A stretch of DNA of 64,000 bases, taken from positions 23,231-87,230 of the forward strand of contig JAGXTL010000015.1 of assembly GCA_018333635.1 (NCBI GenBank), written 5' to 3'. This DNA comes from Dethiobacter sp. Lineage in GTDB: Bacteria; Bacillota; Dethiobacteria; Dethiobacterales; Dethiobacteraceae. The notes under the pieces were generated by a model. It was given only the letters and a program-made list of their open reading frames with translations. It was not told the origin of the DNA and did no database searches. Position numbers and translations under genes: made by a program. This document shows, piece by piece, positions 9,827 through 18,601 of the stretch (positions within the stretch are counted from its first letter, which is position 1; every line of letters begins with the position of its first letter).

Positions 9827-11217
9827 CTTTCCCCCTCCAACAACTCCACCAAAACATCTTCCATTCGCATGCCACGAGACCCCTTCAGCAACACCCAGTC
9901 CCCGGAACCGGCTAGTTGAACAATCAGATTTGCGGCAGCGCTGTGAGATTCGGGTCGAAACACCCGCCCGGCCGGATAGCCGGCGGCTATGGCAGCATCG
10001 GCAATCATTTGCGCGCGTCCGCCCAAGACAATTAAGGCATCCAAGGCGTGAGCAGCCACTATATTGCCAATTTTTCTGTGTCCTTCCTCCTCCAGACAGC
10101 CTAGCTCCAACATGTCGCCCAGCACCGCGACTTTTTTTACGGCGTCTCCCGCCTGCTCCAGCAAAACGTCTATGGCTGCCGCCATCGATGTAGGGCTGGC
10201 GTTATAGGCATCATTTAGTATATTGATCCCCGCCGGGGTCACTACCTTCTCCAAGCGCATCTCACTTGAAGATACGTGAGCTAACCCGGCAGTAAATTCT
10301 TCATCTTTCAACCCCAGCAATCTGCCTACTGCTAACGCCGCCATTAAATTGCTGATATTATGACGTCCGGGAAGGGGAGAAAACAGTGTCAGCGGCGCAT
10401 ACCCGACCTGTTCAATCTTTGCACCCATCCTCCCGTTAACTATGCCTGAAGCAACGCAGCGCACGGTGGCAGCCGCGGAAAAACCAAACGTAATCACCTG
10501 AGCGCCGACTTGCTCTAAATATGGCGCAAGCAACGGTTCGTCAGCGTTTGCTACTACCGTCCCACTGAGCGGAACGTGGGGAAAAAGTTCACATTTTGCC
10601 TTGGCGATTCCCTGACGGCTGCCCACCGTTGCCAAATGTGCTTCACCTATATTGGTAATTACCGCAATGCTCGGCCGAGCAAGTCGTGCCAGCAGGTCAA
10701 TTTCTCCAAATCCGCTCATGCCCATTTCCAGCACGGCCGCCTGGTGGCTAAAATCAAGCCGTGAGAGCATCAGTGGCAACCCAAGATGATTGTTTAAATT
10801 TCCCTGCGTTTTTAATACATTCAATCTGACAGAGAGAGCTGCCGCTATCAGTTCTTTGGTAGTAGTTTTTCCCACTGAGCCTGTAACAGCTACCACCGGC
10901 AGCACAAACTTTTGCCGGTATACTGCTGCCAACTGCTGCAGTGCCAAAAGCGGGCTGGACACTGCGATGACCGTCATCCCCTCCGGATAAGAAACAGTTC
11001 TTCCCAAAGATGAAAAACAGCCAATAGCACCCTTCTGAGCTGCTTGCGCGATAAATTCATGTCCATCCGCCCTGCTTCCGGCAAGCGGCACAAAAAAATC
11101 AGCCGCCAAAATAACCCGCGAATCAATACTTAGCCTGTTTACTCTTTTCTCTGGCAATACGGGGACAAGCAGCTTGCCGTCAACTGCCGCGCAAATCTCC
11201 CTTAGTGTCATCTCCAT
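9823..11217 (-). CDS. murF: UDP-MurNAc-tripeptide:D-Ala-D-Ala ligase MurF
   Basis: MurF adds D-Ala-D-Ala to complete the muropeptide. The 464 residues include the N-terminal MurE/MurF-type domain (about 20-95), the P-loop VAVTGSVGKTTTKELIA near residue 110, the NNHLGLPLMLSRL segment typical of MurF, and NDAYNASPTSMAAAIDVL in the central and C-terminal part. The start ATG at 11217 lies inside the end of murE (38-base overlap) with GGGGAG six bases upstream. The overlap and shared direction argue for coupled translation. Confidence 0.97.
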   Translation of the reverse strand: MEMTLREICAAVDGKLLVPVLPEKRVNRLSIDSRVILAADFFVPLAGSRADGHEFIAQAAQKGAIGCFSSLGRTVSYPEGMTVIAVSSPLLALQQLAAVYRQKFVLPVVAVTGSVGKTTTKELIAAALSVRLNVLKTQGNLNNHLGLPLMLSRLDFSHQAAVLEMGMSGFGEIDLLARLARPSIAVITNIGEAHLATVGSRQGIAKAKCELFPHVPLSGTVVANADEPLLAPYLEQVGAQVITFGFSAAATVRCVASGIVNGRMGAKIEQVGYAPLTLFSPLPGRHNISNLMAALAVGRLLGLKDEEFTAGLAHVSSSEMRLEKVVTPAGINILNDAYNASPTSMAAAIDVLLEQAGDAVKKVAVLGDMLELGCLEEEGHRKIGNIVAAHALDALIVLGGRAQMIADAAIAAGYPAGRVFRPESHSAAANLIVQLAGSGDWVLLKGSRGMRMEDVLVELLEGER

Positions 11218-12706
11218 AGCTTTCTCCCCGCCTTTGAATCAGTTCCCTGGCAACCTGCCGATCGTCAAAGGAAATAGTTTTATCAGCAAATATCTGGGTT
11301 GTTTCATGTCCTTTGCCGGCAATCACCACAATATCGTCTGCCTGTGCAAGTTCCAGCGCCCGCGCGATGGCATTCTTCCTGTCGGGCTGAATTTCAAAAC
11401 CGCCCGCGCCTATGGTTCGCTGCAGCCCCGGCAGTATTTCGGCGATAATTGCTTGCGGTTCTTCCGTCCGCGGATTGTCCGAGGTAACTACGCAATAGTC
11501 GCTGTATCTACCAGCCTCTTCACCCATCAACGGCCGCTTTGTGCGGTCACGATCACCGCCGCAGCCAAAGACAGTCAACACCCTGGCAGGCGCAAATTCC
11601 CGCACAGCCCGCAAAACATTTGCCAAACCATCAGGCGTATGGGCGTAATCGACAATCACGGTATAATCCTGACCTGCATCAACCAACTCAAAGCGGCCGG
11701 GGATTCCGCTCACACCCTCCAATACGCTTATAATCTGTTCAAGAGGCAAGCCCTCCAGATAGCCTGCTGCTATCGCCGCCAAGGCATTGTAAACAGAAAA
11801 CAGGCCGGTCATTTTCAGCCTAACTGATGCGGAACCTCCCGGCGTATCCACCGTGAAGCTGACGCCTTCCCGCAAGACCTGGACTGCGGACGCACGAATA
11901 TGACAGCGGGGAGAGAGGCCGTAAAGCAGCACTTCCGCCGGGGTCTGGTCCGCAAAATGTGCCCAGTGCGCATCATCTCCGTTAACTACAGCCCGGCGTG
12001 AGCGACTTTCCTTCAACGGAAATGAGCCCAGCGAGGAAAAAAGCTTGATCTTGCTTCCTAAATAATGTTCGAAAGTCTGGTGAAAGTCTAGATGATCTTC
12101 TGTCACATTTGTCAAGACCACCGTATCAAAATCACAGCCAATCGTTCTTTGTAAAGCCAACGCATGAGAAGAAACCTCCATCGTGGCGTGGGTCACACCT
12201 GCTGAGCGCATCCTGCGCAACAGCGCTTGCAACTCATTTGCTTCCGGTGTAGTAGCCAAGGAAGGATATTCTACACCGCCAATATGATAGCGTACCGTGC
12301 CAATCAGACCGGTGACGGCCCCACTACTTGCCAGCAGCGCATCAATTAAATGTGTAACCGTTGTTTTTCCGTTTGTACCTGTCACACCGGTCAGCACCAA
12401 TTCTCGCGAGGGATAGTCATAAAAATGAGCCGCGAGGAGTGCTAACGCCATTCTTATTTCCGGCACCCTGACTAACGTGACGGACGTCTCCACTTCAGGC
12501 AGATCGGTAACTACCGCCACGGCACCCGCAGCTTCCGCCTCCGCCATATAACGCTTACCGTGCGAACGGGCACCGGGCAGGCAAAAAAACAAATCTCCCG
12601 GCTTGACTTGGCCGGAATGATAAGCAAGCCCGTTCACTGCTATCTCAACGGGCCCCCGTACCTCTTTATGAAGTAGAACCTTGACGAGTTCGGCAAGAGT
12701 TTTCAT
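11180..12706 (-). CDS. murE: UDP-MurNAc-dipeptide:diamino-acid ligase MurE
   Basis: MurE adds the third residue of the stem peptide, in most clostridia meso-diaminopimelate. The 508-residue product has the P-loop LTGVTGTNGKTTVTHLI near residue 110 and the metal/substrate region VEVSSHALALQR. The C-terminal selectivity motif reads TSDNPRTEEP, which contains the DNPR signature associated with meso-diaminopimelate rather than lysine. The start is ATG 12706. Its 3' end overlaps murF. I infer an A1-gamma-type, mDAP-containing wall from the DNPR motif. Confidence 0.97.
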   Translation of the reverse strand: MKTLAELVKVLLHKEVRGPVEIAVNGLAYHSGQVKPGDLFFCLPGARSHGKRYMAEAEAAGAVAVVTDLPEVETSVTLVRVPEIRMALALLAAHFYDYPSRELVLTGVTGTNGKTTVTHLIDALLASSGAVTGLIGTVRYHIGGVEYPSLATTPEANELQALLRRMRSAGVTHATMEVSSHALALQRTIGCDFDTVVLTNVTEDHLDFHQTFEHYLGSKIKLFSSLGSFPLKESRSRRAVVNGDDAHWAHFADQTPAEVLLYGLSPRCHIRASAVQVLREGVSFTVDTPGGSASVRLKMTGLFSVYNALAAIAAGYLEGLPLEQIISVLEGVSGIPGRFELVDAGQDYTVIVDYAHTPDGLANVLRAVREFAPARVLTVFGCGGDRDRTKRPLMGEEAGRYSDYCVVTSDNPRTEEPQAIIAEILPGLQRTIGAGGFEIQPDRKNAIARALELAQADDIVVIAGKGHETTQIFADKTISFDDRQVARELIQRRGESYGDDTKGDLRGS

Positions 12707-12789
12707 GCTCCTAGTATTCCCCCCTCACTGCCGCAATCATGCCTCTGAAATCAATAGTTTTACAGCAACGCAAGGCGCCCCGGCGACGC

Positions 12790-14904
12790 CTATCTCTCCT
12801 CTTCCCTTTCGCCGGGAGTAACAAATTTTACATTAATGATGGTATCTTTCGGTACCAGTGATTGCGGCTCCGGATCCTGGCTCACTGCCATGCCGGACCC
12901 GCTACCGTTCATCCTTAAACCAAGCCAGCCCAATATTTCTCCAGCCTCACGCATCGTTTTCCCAGTCAGAGCAGGCACAAGCACTTCGCTTTGTGTCCCC
13001 GCTCCGCCAAGATGAATCAATATTTGCGTATGCAGCGGCACTTTTGCCCCTGCCTTAGGCGTCTGATTCAAGATTTCCCCGCCGCTGCCAATAAAACGTA
13101 TCCGCAGTCCGGCTGTATCCAGAAGCGCGCTGGCCTCATCCACCGTCAAGCCTACTAAGTCAGGCACGTTCACCATTTTGGGCGGCACATTTTCCGTATT
13201 GCCTGCCGGCGGAATATCTAAATATGCCAAAATGCGCTCCATCATTTGCTTAAACATCGGCGCCGCCACAAGAGAGCCCCACTGCACCCCGACCTGCGGC
13301 GCATCGACAGCAATGTAAATCAATACTTGCGGATCTTCGGCAGGGGCAAAACCGATAAAAGAAAGAATATATTCCCCGGCAATATAACGGCCGTCAGCGC
13401 CTATCTTCTGTGCTGTCCCAGTCTTTCCTGCCAGCCGGTAGCCTTCTATAAAGGCGTTAATCCCGCTGCCCTCAGTAACGACCAGCTCCATAATCCTAGT
13501 TACTTCCCGGGCAGTTTCGCCGGAAACAACACGCCGCACCACTTGAGGTTCATTCTTGCGAACTATGGCTCCTTGGCTGTCTCGAATCTCCCTGACTACG
13601 TAAGGCCGCATCAGATAACCGCCATTAGCCATAGCCGCCACTGCCATCACCTGCTGCAGCGGCGTAACAGAAATACCCTGCCCGAAGGTTGTGGTCGCTG
13701 CCTCCACCGGCCCTAATTGTTCCGGTGTAAACAAAATGCCCACACCTTCACCGATGGCGTCAATGCCCGAACGCTGACCGAAACCAAAAGCCTCTATATA
13801 CTGTAAAAGCTTCGGCGCAGTAATCCGCTGGCCTAAGGTGATAAAACCGGGATTACAGGAACCTAAGACGACTTCGGTAAAATCAATCGCTCCATGTCCG
13901 CCCCGGCTCCTGGTCCAGCAACCGATTATTCTGCCGGCCACCACCGTTGATCCCGCACAATAAAAGCCCTCATTAGCACGGAATTGGCCTTCTTCAATGG
14001 CAGCCGCCAGCGTTACCAGTTTAAAAGTGGACCCCGGCTCAAAAGTGTCGGTGATGGGCGAGAGCCGCCAATTCTTCTCCGGGTAATCAGCAAAATTATT
14101 CGGATTAAAACTCGGGGTGCCGGCGATAGCTAAAACCTCGCCGCTTCGAGGATCTAAGGCAATCACATTGATTCCCTTAGGCTGCAGTTCCAGCATCGTT
14201 CGTTCCATTTCCTGCTCGACAATAAACTGGATATTGCGATCAATAGTTAAAAAGAGATCGTTGCCATCGAGCGGCGGTGTATAATTCTGCACACCCTGCG
14301 GGATTTGGCGACCCAATCCGTCGCTTTCAAAAGTTATCAACCCGTCCCGGCCTCTTAGTTCCTGCTCATACTTATATTCCAGCCCGCTTCTCCCGTCATC
14401 AAGCCCCATAAAACCAATCAGCTGGGAGGCCAGATTATTGTGCGGGTAGTAGCGCTTAGGTTCCAAAGTAAAACGGATACCGGCAAGCTCCAGCTTGCGT
14501 ATTTCCAAAGCAGCTTCCTCGCTTATTTTGCGCCGCAGGTAAACGCCTCCTGTTCTTCTGCTCAACCGCTCAAGCAAAACGGCCTCATCAAGAGCCAGGA
14601 TTGGAGCCAATAAACGCGCCGCTTCTTCTTTATCTGTGATTTGCGCCGGATAAGCCAGCACAGATACCGAGCTGGCACTACCCGCCAAAAGCCTCCCGCT
14701 TCGGTCGAAAATATCACCGCGTGGCGCAATCACCCGTTCTCTGCGCATGAGCTGATCCCAGGCCTTCGCCCGCAAATCTCCCGCAATCACGACCTGAATC
14801 CAAAACAAGCGCAACGTCAGCGCAAAAACCGCCAGAACGGCACAACCGAAAAGAAAGATTAGTCTTCTGCGCACAGTCGTGCTTGCTACTGTGTTTCGTT
14901 TCAA
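12790..14904 (-). CDS. Class B penicillin-binding protein with two PASTA domains (FtsI/SpoVD type)
   Basis: This is a monofunctional transpeptidase that cross-links septal peptidoglycan outside the membrane. The 704 residues comprise one membrane helix at about 14-40, the pedestal domain (RGDIFDRSG at about 62-70), and a transpeptidase domain with catalytic Ser292 in STFK (292-295), SCN at 350-352 and KTG at 495-497. Two PASTA domains lie at about 567-627 and 632-698. The start is TTG at 14904 with GGGAGG eight bases upstream. PASTA-bearing dcw PBPs include both vegetative PbpB and the sporulation protein SpoVD, and I cannot tell which this is. It sits between ftsL and murE. Confidence 0.94.
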   Translation of the reverse strand: MKRNTVASTTVRRRLIFLFGCAVLAVFALTLRLFWIQVVIAGDLRAKAWDQLMRRERVIAPRGDIFDRSGRLLAGSASSVSVLAYPAQITDKEEAARLLAPILALDEAVLLERLSRRTGGVYLRRKISEEAALEIRKLELAGIRFTLEPKRYYPHNNLASQLIGFMGLDDGRSGLEYKYEQELRGRDGLITFESDGLGRQIPQGVQNYTPPLDGNDLFLTIDRNIQFIVEQEMERTMLELQPKGINVIALDPRSGEVLAIAGTPSFNPNNFADYPEKNWRLSPITDTFEPGSTFKLVTLAAAIEEGQFRANEGFYCAGSTVVAGRIIGCWTRSRGGHGAIDFTEVVLGSCNPGFITLGQRITAPKLLQYIEAFGFGQRSGIDAIGEGVGILFTPEQLGPVEAATTTFGQGISVTPLQQVMAVAAMANGGYLMRPYVVREIRDSQGAIVRKNEPQVVRRVVSGETAREVTRIMELVVTEGSGINAFIEGYRLAGKTGTAQKIGADGRYIAGEYILSFIGFAPAEDPQVLIYIAVDAPQVGVQWGSLVAAPMFKQMMERILAYLDIPPAGNTENVPPKMVNVPDLVGLTVDEASALLDTAGLRIRFIGSGGEILNQTPKAGAKVPLHTQILIHLGGAGTQSEVLVPALTGKTMREAGEILGWLGLRMNGSGSGMAVSQDPEPQSLVPKDTIINVKFVTPGEREEER

Positions 14905-14957
14905 AAGCTAACCCTCCCGAATCATCACGCAGTTCTTTAAATTTGCACGCGTAACTG

Positions 14958-15335
14958 TTAATTTCCTGTGGCTACTGCCGTCAGAATAACCATCTGTTCC
15001 TGCCCGGGATACTTCAGCCCCATTTCAAGCGCCACCTTTTCCAAGCGCTCAGGCGACTGCAGAGACGCCATTTCTAATTTTAAATGTTTACCTTCATCCT
15101 GTAAAGCGTGCAATTCCTCCATACTGCGACCGATGCGATGATTCATCTCGACTAGATATGTAAAATGCGCGACTAAGGCAAGTGCTGTCAGCGCAAAGGC
15201 CAGCATGAAACTAATCATTTTAACTTTCTGCTCCGCCAGCCGGAGAGAATGCTGCCGCCTCGCCGCCACTGCCCTCTGAACATTTTGCCTTCCAGGCGAA
15301 AATGATTGCGCTGCCCTCTTTTTTGCTACTAACAA
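14958..15335 (-). CDS. ftsL: Septum formation protein FtsL
   Basis: FtsL is a small bitopic divisome protein that pairs with FtsQ and DivIC through a coiled coil and activates the septal synthase. The 125 residues give a basic N-terminal tail, one membrane helix (about 40-62, MISFMLAFALTALALVAHFTYLV), then a heptad-like region (MEELHALQDEGKHLKLEMASL) and the short PERLEKVALEMGLKYP tail typical of firmicute FtsL. The start is TTG at 15335, seven bases after AGGGTG and directly after the rsmH stop. Assignment rests on topology and on the position between rsmH and the PBP. Confidence 0.9.
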   Translation of the reverse strand: MLVAKKRAAQSFSPGRQNVQRAVAARRQHSLRLAEQKVKMISFMLAFALTALALVAHFTYLVEMNHRIGRSMEELHALQDEGKHLKLEMASLQSPERLEKVALEMGLKYPGQEQMVILTAVATGN

Positions 15336-15337
15336 TT

Positions 15338-16342
15338 CTATTCACCCTCGCTCTCTTCTAGAACTTTCCTCGCCGCGCGCAGCTTTGCGCTGCGGGCGCG
15401 AGGATTTTTTAGCAACTCTTCCTCCGTGGCTTGCACAGGCTTCCCTGTCAAGATTGTTACCAATGCTTCCTTATTGCACACACATTGCGGCAAGCCGGGC
15501 GGACAGTGGCAATCTGTTGCGGCATACTGCAAGATTTTCTTGACGATTCTGTCTTCCAGGGAGTGAAAAGTAATCACTGCCAGGCGACCTCCATAACGCA
15601 GGCAGGATATGCCCTCATGGACGCCTTTCTCCAGCAGGGCCAGCTCGTCATTCACCGCGATGCGCAGCGCCTGAAATGTGCGGCGTGCCGGATGCGGACC
15701 GCGGCGCCTGGCCTTAGCCGGAATTGCCGCTTTAATTACTTCCACCAGTTCGCCTGTTGTTTCAATGGGGCCCTTGCTTTTGCGCCTTGCCACAATAAAT
15801 GCGGCAATTCTGCTGGCCCAGAGCTCCTCGCCGAAATCACGCAGTATTCTCGTGAGTTCTCTTTCGTCCAGCCGATTAAGCAAATCGGCTGCCGTCAGAG
15901 CAGCCTCCTGATTCATGCGCATATCAAGCGGCGCGTTTGCGTGGAAGGAAAATCCCCGCTCATCCTCGTCGAGTTGGTTACTTGAAACACCGATATCCAG
16001 CAGGATTCCATCCACCATCTTCAGCTGCAGTGATTTTAAAATCTTGCTAATGTTAGCAAAATTATCATGAACAAAAGTTACATTATTTCGCCAAGGCGCT
16101 AAGCTTTTTTTTGCAGCTGCCAGCGCGTTTTGATCTTGGTCAATGGCGATTAGGCGTCCGCTGTCGCCAATCTTTTCTAAAATCGCCCGACTATGCCCTC
16201 CGCCACCCACAGTGCCATCCACAAAAACCTCACCCGGCTGCGGGTTCAAAAGCTCAAGCGTCTGCCTTAACAGCACCGGCTCATGGGAAAACAGCAATTC
16301 ACCCACATCCTTACATCGCGTTATTCCTTCTGGTATCGCCAT
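15338..16342 (-). CDS. rsmH: 16S rRNA (cytosine-1402-N4)-methyltransferase RsmH
   Basis: RsmH (MraW) methylates N4 of C1402 in 16S rRNA using SAM. The 334-residue protein contains HEPVLLRQTLELL, the SAM-binding FVDGTVGGGGHSRAIL, GILLDIGVSSNQLDEDERGFSF and the late ITFHSLEDRIVKKIL motif. The ATG at 16342 lies directly after the mraZ stop without a clear ribosome site. A TTG fifteen codons in (ELLFSHEP) has a better upstream AAGGATGTGGGTG and may be the true start. It is the second gene of the dcw operon. Confidence 0.96.
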   Translation of the reverse strand: MAIPEGITRCKDVGELLFSHEPVLLRQTLELLNPQPGEVFVDGTVGGGGHSRAILEKIGDSGRLIAIDQDQNALAAAKKSLAPWRNNVTFVHDNFANISKILKSLQLKMVDGILLDIGVSSNQLDEDERGFSFHANAPLDMRMNQEAALTAADLLNRLDERELTRILRDFGEELWASRIAAFIVARRKSKGPIETTGELVEVIKAAIPAKARRRGPHPARRTFQALRIAVNDELALLEKGVHEGISCLRYGGRLAVITFHSLEDRIVKKILQYAATDCHCPPGLPQCVCNKEALVTILTGKPVQATEEELLKNPRARSAKLRAARKVLEESEGE

Positions 16343-16774
16343 CTATAGCGCAAGGTCAATTATTTTTTCAGCAATATCTTCATAGGACAGCCCAGTCTGT
16401 TCACTGTACTCGTCCCACACTTCCTGGCTCCAGATTTCCACTCGGTTGGAGACACCGATAACCATCACATCTTTAATCAGTTTTGCATGCTCCCGCAAAT
16501 TATTGGGAATCAAAATCCGCCCTTGTTTGTCCAGTTCACAGTTCACCGCACCCGAAAAGAAGAAGCGCATAAAAGCACGGGCATCAGCCCTGGTAAAAGG
16601 CAAAGCCTTTAATTTCTCTGTCAAAAGATGCCACTCTCGCAAGGGATAGACAAAAAGGCAGCTTTCCAGCCCACGGGTAACAATAAAGCTCTCCCCCAAA
16701 TCCTCACGGAATTTGACAGGCATAATCAGGCGGCCTTTGCTGTCAACCGCGTGCTGATGCTCTCCCATGAACAC
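16343..16774 (-). CDS. mraZ: Transcriptional regulator MraZ
   Basis: MraZ is a ring-forming DNA-binding protein with two SpoVT/AbrB-like half folds that represses the dcw operon from repeats in front of its own gene. The 143 residues contain two DxKGR-type motifs: [15 protein letters not shown] near residue 10 and [15 protein letters not shown] near residue 81. The start is GTG 16774 with GGGGTG seven bases upstream. Three MraZ-type boxes lie at 16801-16825, directly in front of it, so autoregulation is likely. Confidence 0.96.
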   Translation of the reverse strand: MFMGEHQHAVDSKGRLIMPVKFREDLGESFIVTRGLESCLFVYPLREWHLLTEKLKALPFTRADARAFMRFFFSGAVNCELDKQGRILIPNNLREHAKLIKDVMVIGVSNRVEIWSQEVWDEYSEQTGLSYEDIAEKIIDLAL

Positions 16775-16800
16775 AGAAACTCACCCCTTTCCGGGCAATC

Positions 16801-16825
16801 CCCCACTTTTCCCCACTTTGAACCA
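16801..16825 (-). promoter_or_regulatory. MraZ-binding repeats upstream of mraZ
   Basis: On the minus strand three boxes, TGGTT, TGGGG and TGGGG, start exactly 10 bases apart with five-base spacers. This is the architecture known for MraZ operators (repeated TGGGN). The first box, farthest from the gene, is degenerate. They lie about 27-51 bases upstream of the mraZ GTG. A -10/-35 pair further upstream is not clear-cut. Confidence 0.85.
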
Positions 16826-16946
16826 CATTTTGTTCAATTCAACACTATTTCTGAGATTCCTTCTTCATTTTTAAAGTTGCTGCTAAAAATTTCAAAAAAT
16901 GCACATCTATCACTTGAAACCCTCTATTATTCCCTCTCGCCAAAAT

Positions 16947-17011
16947 TTAACATTCTCTTAACCTTAACTCCGTTTGTATTTAACAAAAGTTTGTTAAGCT
17001 TGTTTTATAAA
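16947..17011 (+). promoter_or_regulatory. PhoP/PhoB-type box array and promoter of pst operon
   Basis: TTAACA-like hexamers begin at 16947, 16958, 16980 and 16991, all in register with an 11-base period; the 16969 position is degenerate. A TATAAA -10 candidate is at 17006-17011, and no good -35 hexamer is present, as expected for an activator-dependent promoter. The pattern matches PhoP (TTAACA) direct repeats and lies just ahead of pstS. The transcript would have a very short leader carrying only the GGAGG site. This is inferred from pattern and context. Confidence 0.75.
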
Positions 17012-17035
17012 TCTTCCGAGGAGGCAAAAAAGTAA

Positions 17036-18508
17036 ATGATGAAAAGAAAGAAATCTTTTTCGAGGGCTTTCACGCTTCTAATCTGTCTTGCTATCCTGGT
17101 CTCCCTCTTGCCGACTGCAGCCTTTGCGCAGACGAGAAGGCCCATCTCCATCGAGTTTGACGGGCGTGGCATCACGGGTGACGTCTCACCCATCATCGTC
17201 GGAGGCCGCACACTTGTGCCGATGCGGGTTATTTTCGAAACACTGGGCGCCGATGTAAACTGGAACGAAACAACCAGAACCGTTTCCGGCCGCAAAGCCG
17301 GCAGAGTTATCAACCTTGTCATCGGCAACAGAACGGCAACAATCGATGGGCGTTCTGTCGCTCTCGAGCAGCCGGCCCAAATAAATAACGGCCGCACGCT
17401 TGTACCGCTCCGCTTCGTCGGCGAAGCGCTTGGCGCCCAAGTAGAATGGGACAGCGCGAGAGCCATCGTGCGAATTTCCAGCACAGACGCATCACGCCGG
17501 CGCACCCCGGTTGCCGAGGCGCTACGCCTGACGACTGGCGGCGCCACTTTCCCCTTCCCCCTCTATACTCGCCTGGTAACCGAATATCGGCGCATCACCG
17601 AGCCGGCCGTAACTATTGATTACGCTTCAGTAGGCTCGGGCGCCGGCATCAGAGGCATCCTGGCCAGAACGTTTGACTTTGCCGGTACCGATGCGCAACT
17701 GACAGATGAACAGATGGCCCAAGTAGCGCCAAACCAGATTCTGCACATCCCCACCGTGATGGGGGCAGTCGCCGTAACTTATAACGTCAGCGGTGTCGGC
17801 AACGGCTTACGCCTCACCCCCGACGTGCTTGCTGATATCTACCTTGGCGTCATTACCAGATGGAACGACGCTCGCATCACTGCCCTGAACCCCGGAGTAC
17901 GACTGCCCGACCAGCGCATCACCGTAGTTCGCCGCTCCGATTCCAGCGGCACCACTTTCATCTTTACCGACTACCTGTCAAGTATCAGCGAACGCTGGCA
18001 AAGAGAAGTGGGCAGAGCTACCGCCGTACGTTGGCCCGGCACAACTGTAGGCGCACACGGCAACGCGGGGGTAGCCGCTCAAGTGAGCCAGCTCCCCGGT
18101 GCCATCGGCTACGTGGAGCTCTCTACAGCCATTCAGAGCAGACTGAATATGGTGCAATTACGCAACAGAGCCGGTAATTTTGTGACCCCCACAGTGGATG
18201 GCACTTCCGCCGCCGCCGCCGGCCTAGTCCAACAAATGCCCAGAGATATGCGGATGTCGTTAGTCAACTCACCCGGTGCCGAAGCCTACCCCATAGTTGG
18301 CCTGACCTGGATTTTAGTCTACCGCGACCAGGCAGACGCGGCCAAGGCGCGCGCCATCGTCGATTTTCTCCGCTGGGCTGTGGTTGAACGGAACTTAGAA
18401 CCGTTTGCTGCCGACCTATACTATGCACCGCTGCCAGAAGGCGTTATTACCAGAGTGCGGGAGCAATTAGAGACGATTAACCACAACGGTCAACCCATCT
18501 TACGCTAG
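17036..18508 (+). CDS. pstS: Phosphate-binding protein PstS with N-terminal copper-amine-oxidase-like domain
   Basis: This is the extracytoplasmic phosphate receptor of the Pst ABC importer. The 490 residues comprise a Sec signal peptide (about 1-31, ending AAFA-QT), then a copper amine oxidase N-terminal-like domain (about 35-152) with the repeated motifs GGRTLVPMRVIFETLGADV and NGRTLVPLRFVGEALGAQV. The phosphate-binding domain follows (about 157-485), with GGATFPFPLYTRLVTEY, SVGSGAGIRGIL, FAGTDAQLTD and RRSDSSGTTFIFTDYL. There is no lipobox cysteine, so it is not a lipoprotein in the usual gram-positive way; the extra domain may hold it to the envelope. Two ATGs (17036, 17039) follow GGAGG. 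Confidence 0.92.
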   Translation: MMKRKKSFSRAFTLLICLAILVSLLPTAAFAQTRRPISIEFDGRGITGDVSPIIVGGRTLVPMRVIFETLGADVNWNETTRTVSGRKAGRVINLVIGNRTATIDGRSVALEQPAQINNGRTLVPLRFVGEALGAQVEWDSARAIVRISSTDASRRRTPVAEALRLTTGGATFPFPLYTRLVTEYRRITEPAVTIDYASVGSGAGIRGILARTFDFAGTDAQLTDEQMAQVAPNQILHIPTVMGAVAVTYNVSGVGNGLRLTPDVLADIYLGVITRWNDARITALNPGVRLPDQRITVVRRSDSSGTTFIFTDYLSSISERWQREVGRATAVRWPGTTVGAHGNAGVAAQVSQLPGAIGYVELSTAIQSRLNMVQLRNRAGNFVTPTVDGTSAAAAGLVQQMPRDMRMSLVNSPGAEAYPIVGLTWILVYRDQADAAKARAIVDFLRWAVVERNLEPFAADLYYAPLPEGVITRVREQLETINHNGQPILR

Positions 18509-18534
18509 TATTCTCACAAAGTGAAGCTACTATA

Positions 18535-18568
18535 GGCAGAGAGGCGCACTTGCGTGCGCCCCTCTGCC
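18535..18568 (+). terminator. Strong hairpin between pstS and pstC
   Basis: A 15-base stem with one A-C mismatch closes over a TTGC loop and is followed by a weak TTTCCT run. It lies in the pstS-pstC gap. It can act as a partial terminator or as a 3' stabiliser of pstS mRNA, giving more receptor than membrane components. The position is typical of pst operons; the effect is inferred. Confidence 0.75.
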
Positions 18569-18601
18569 TTTCCTAAAAAAATCCACAGAGGAGATTTGCT
18601 G

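Noticed and set aside
17005..17547. Minus-strand open frame of 180 codons opposite pstS
   Set aside because: It is a shadow of the high-GC third positions of pstS, without ribosome site or homologous domain.
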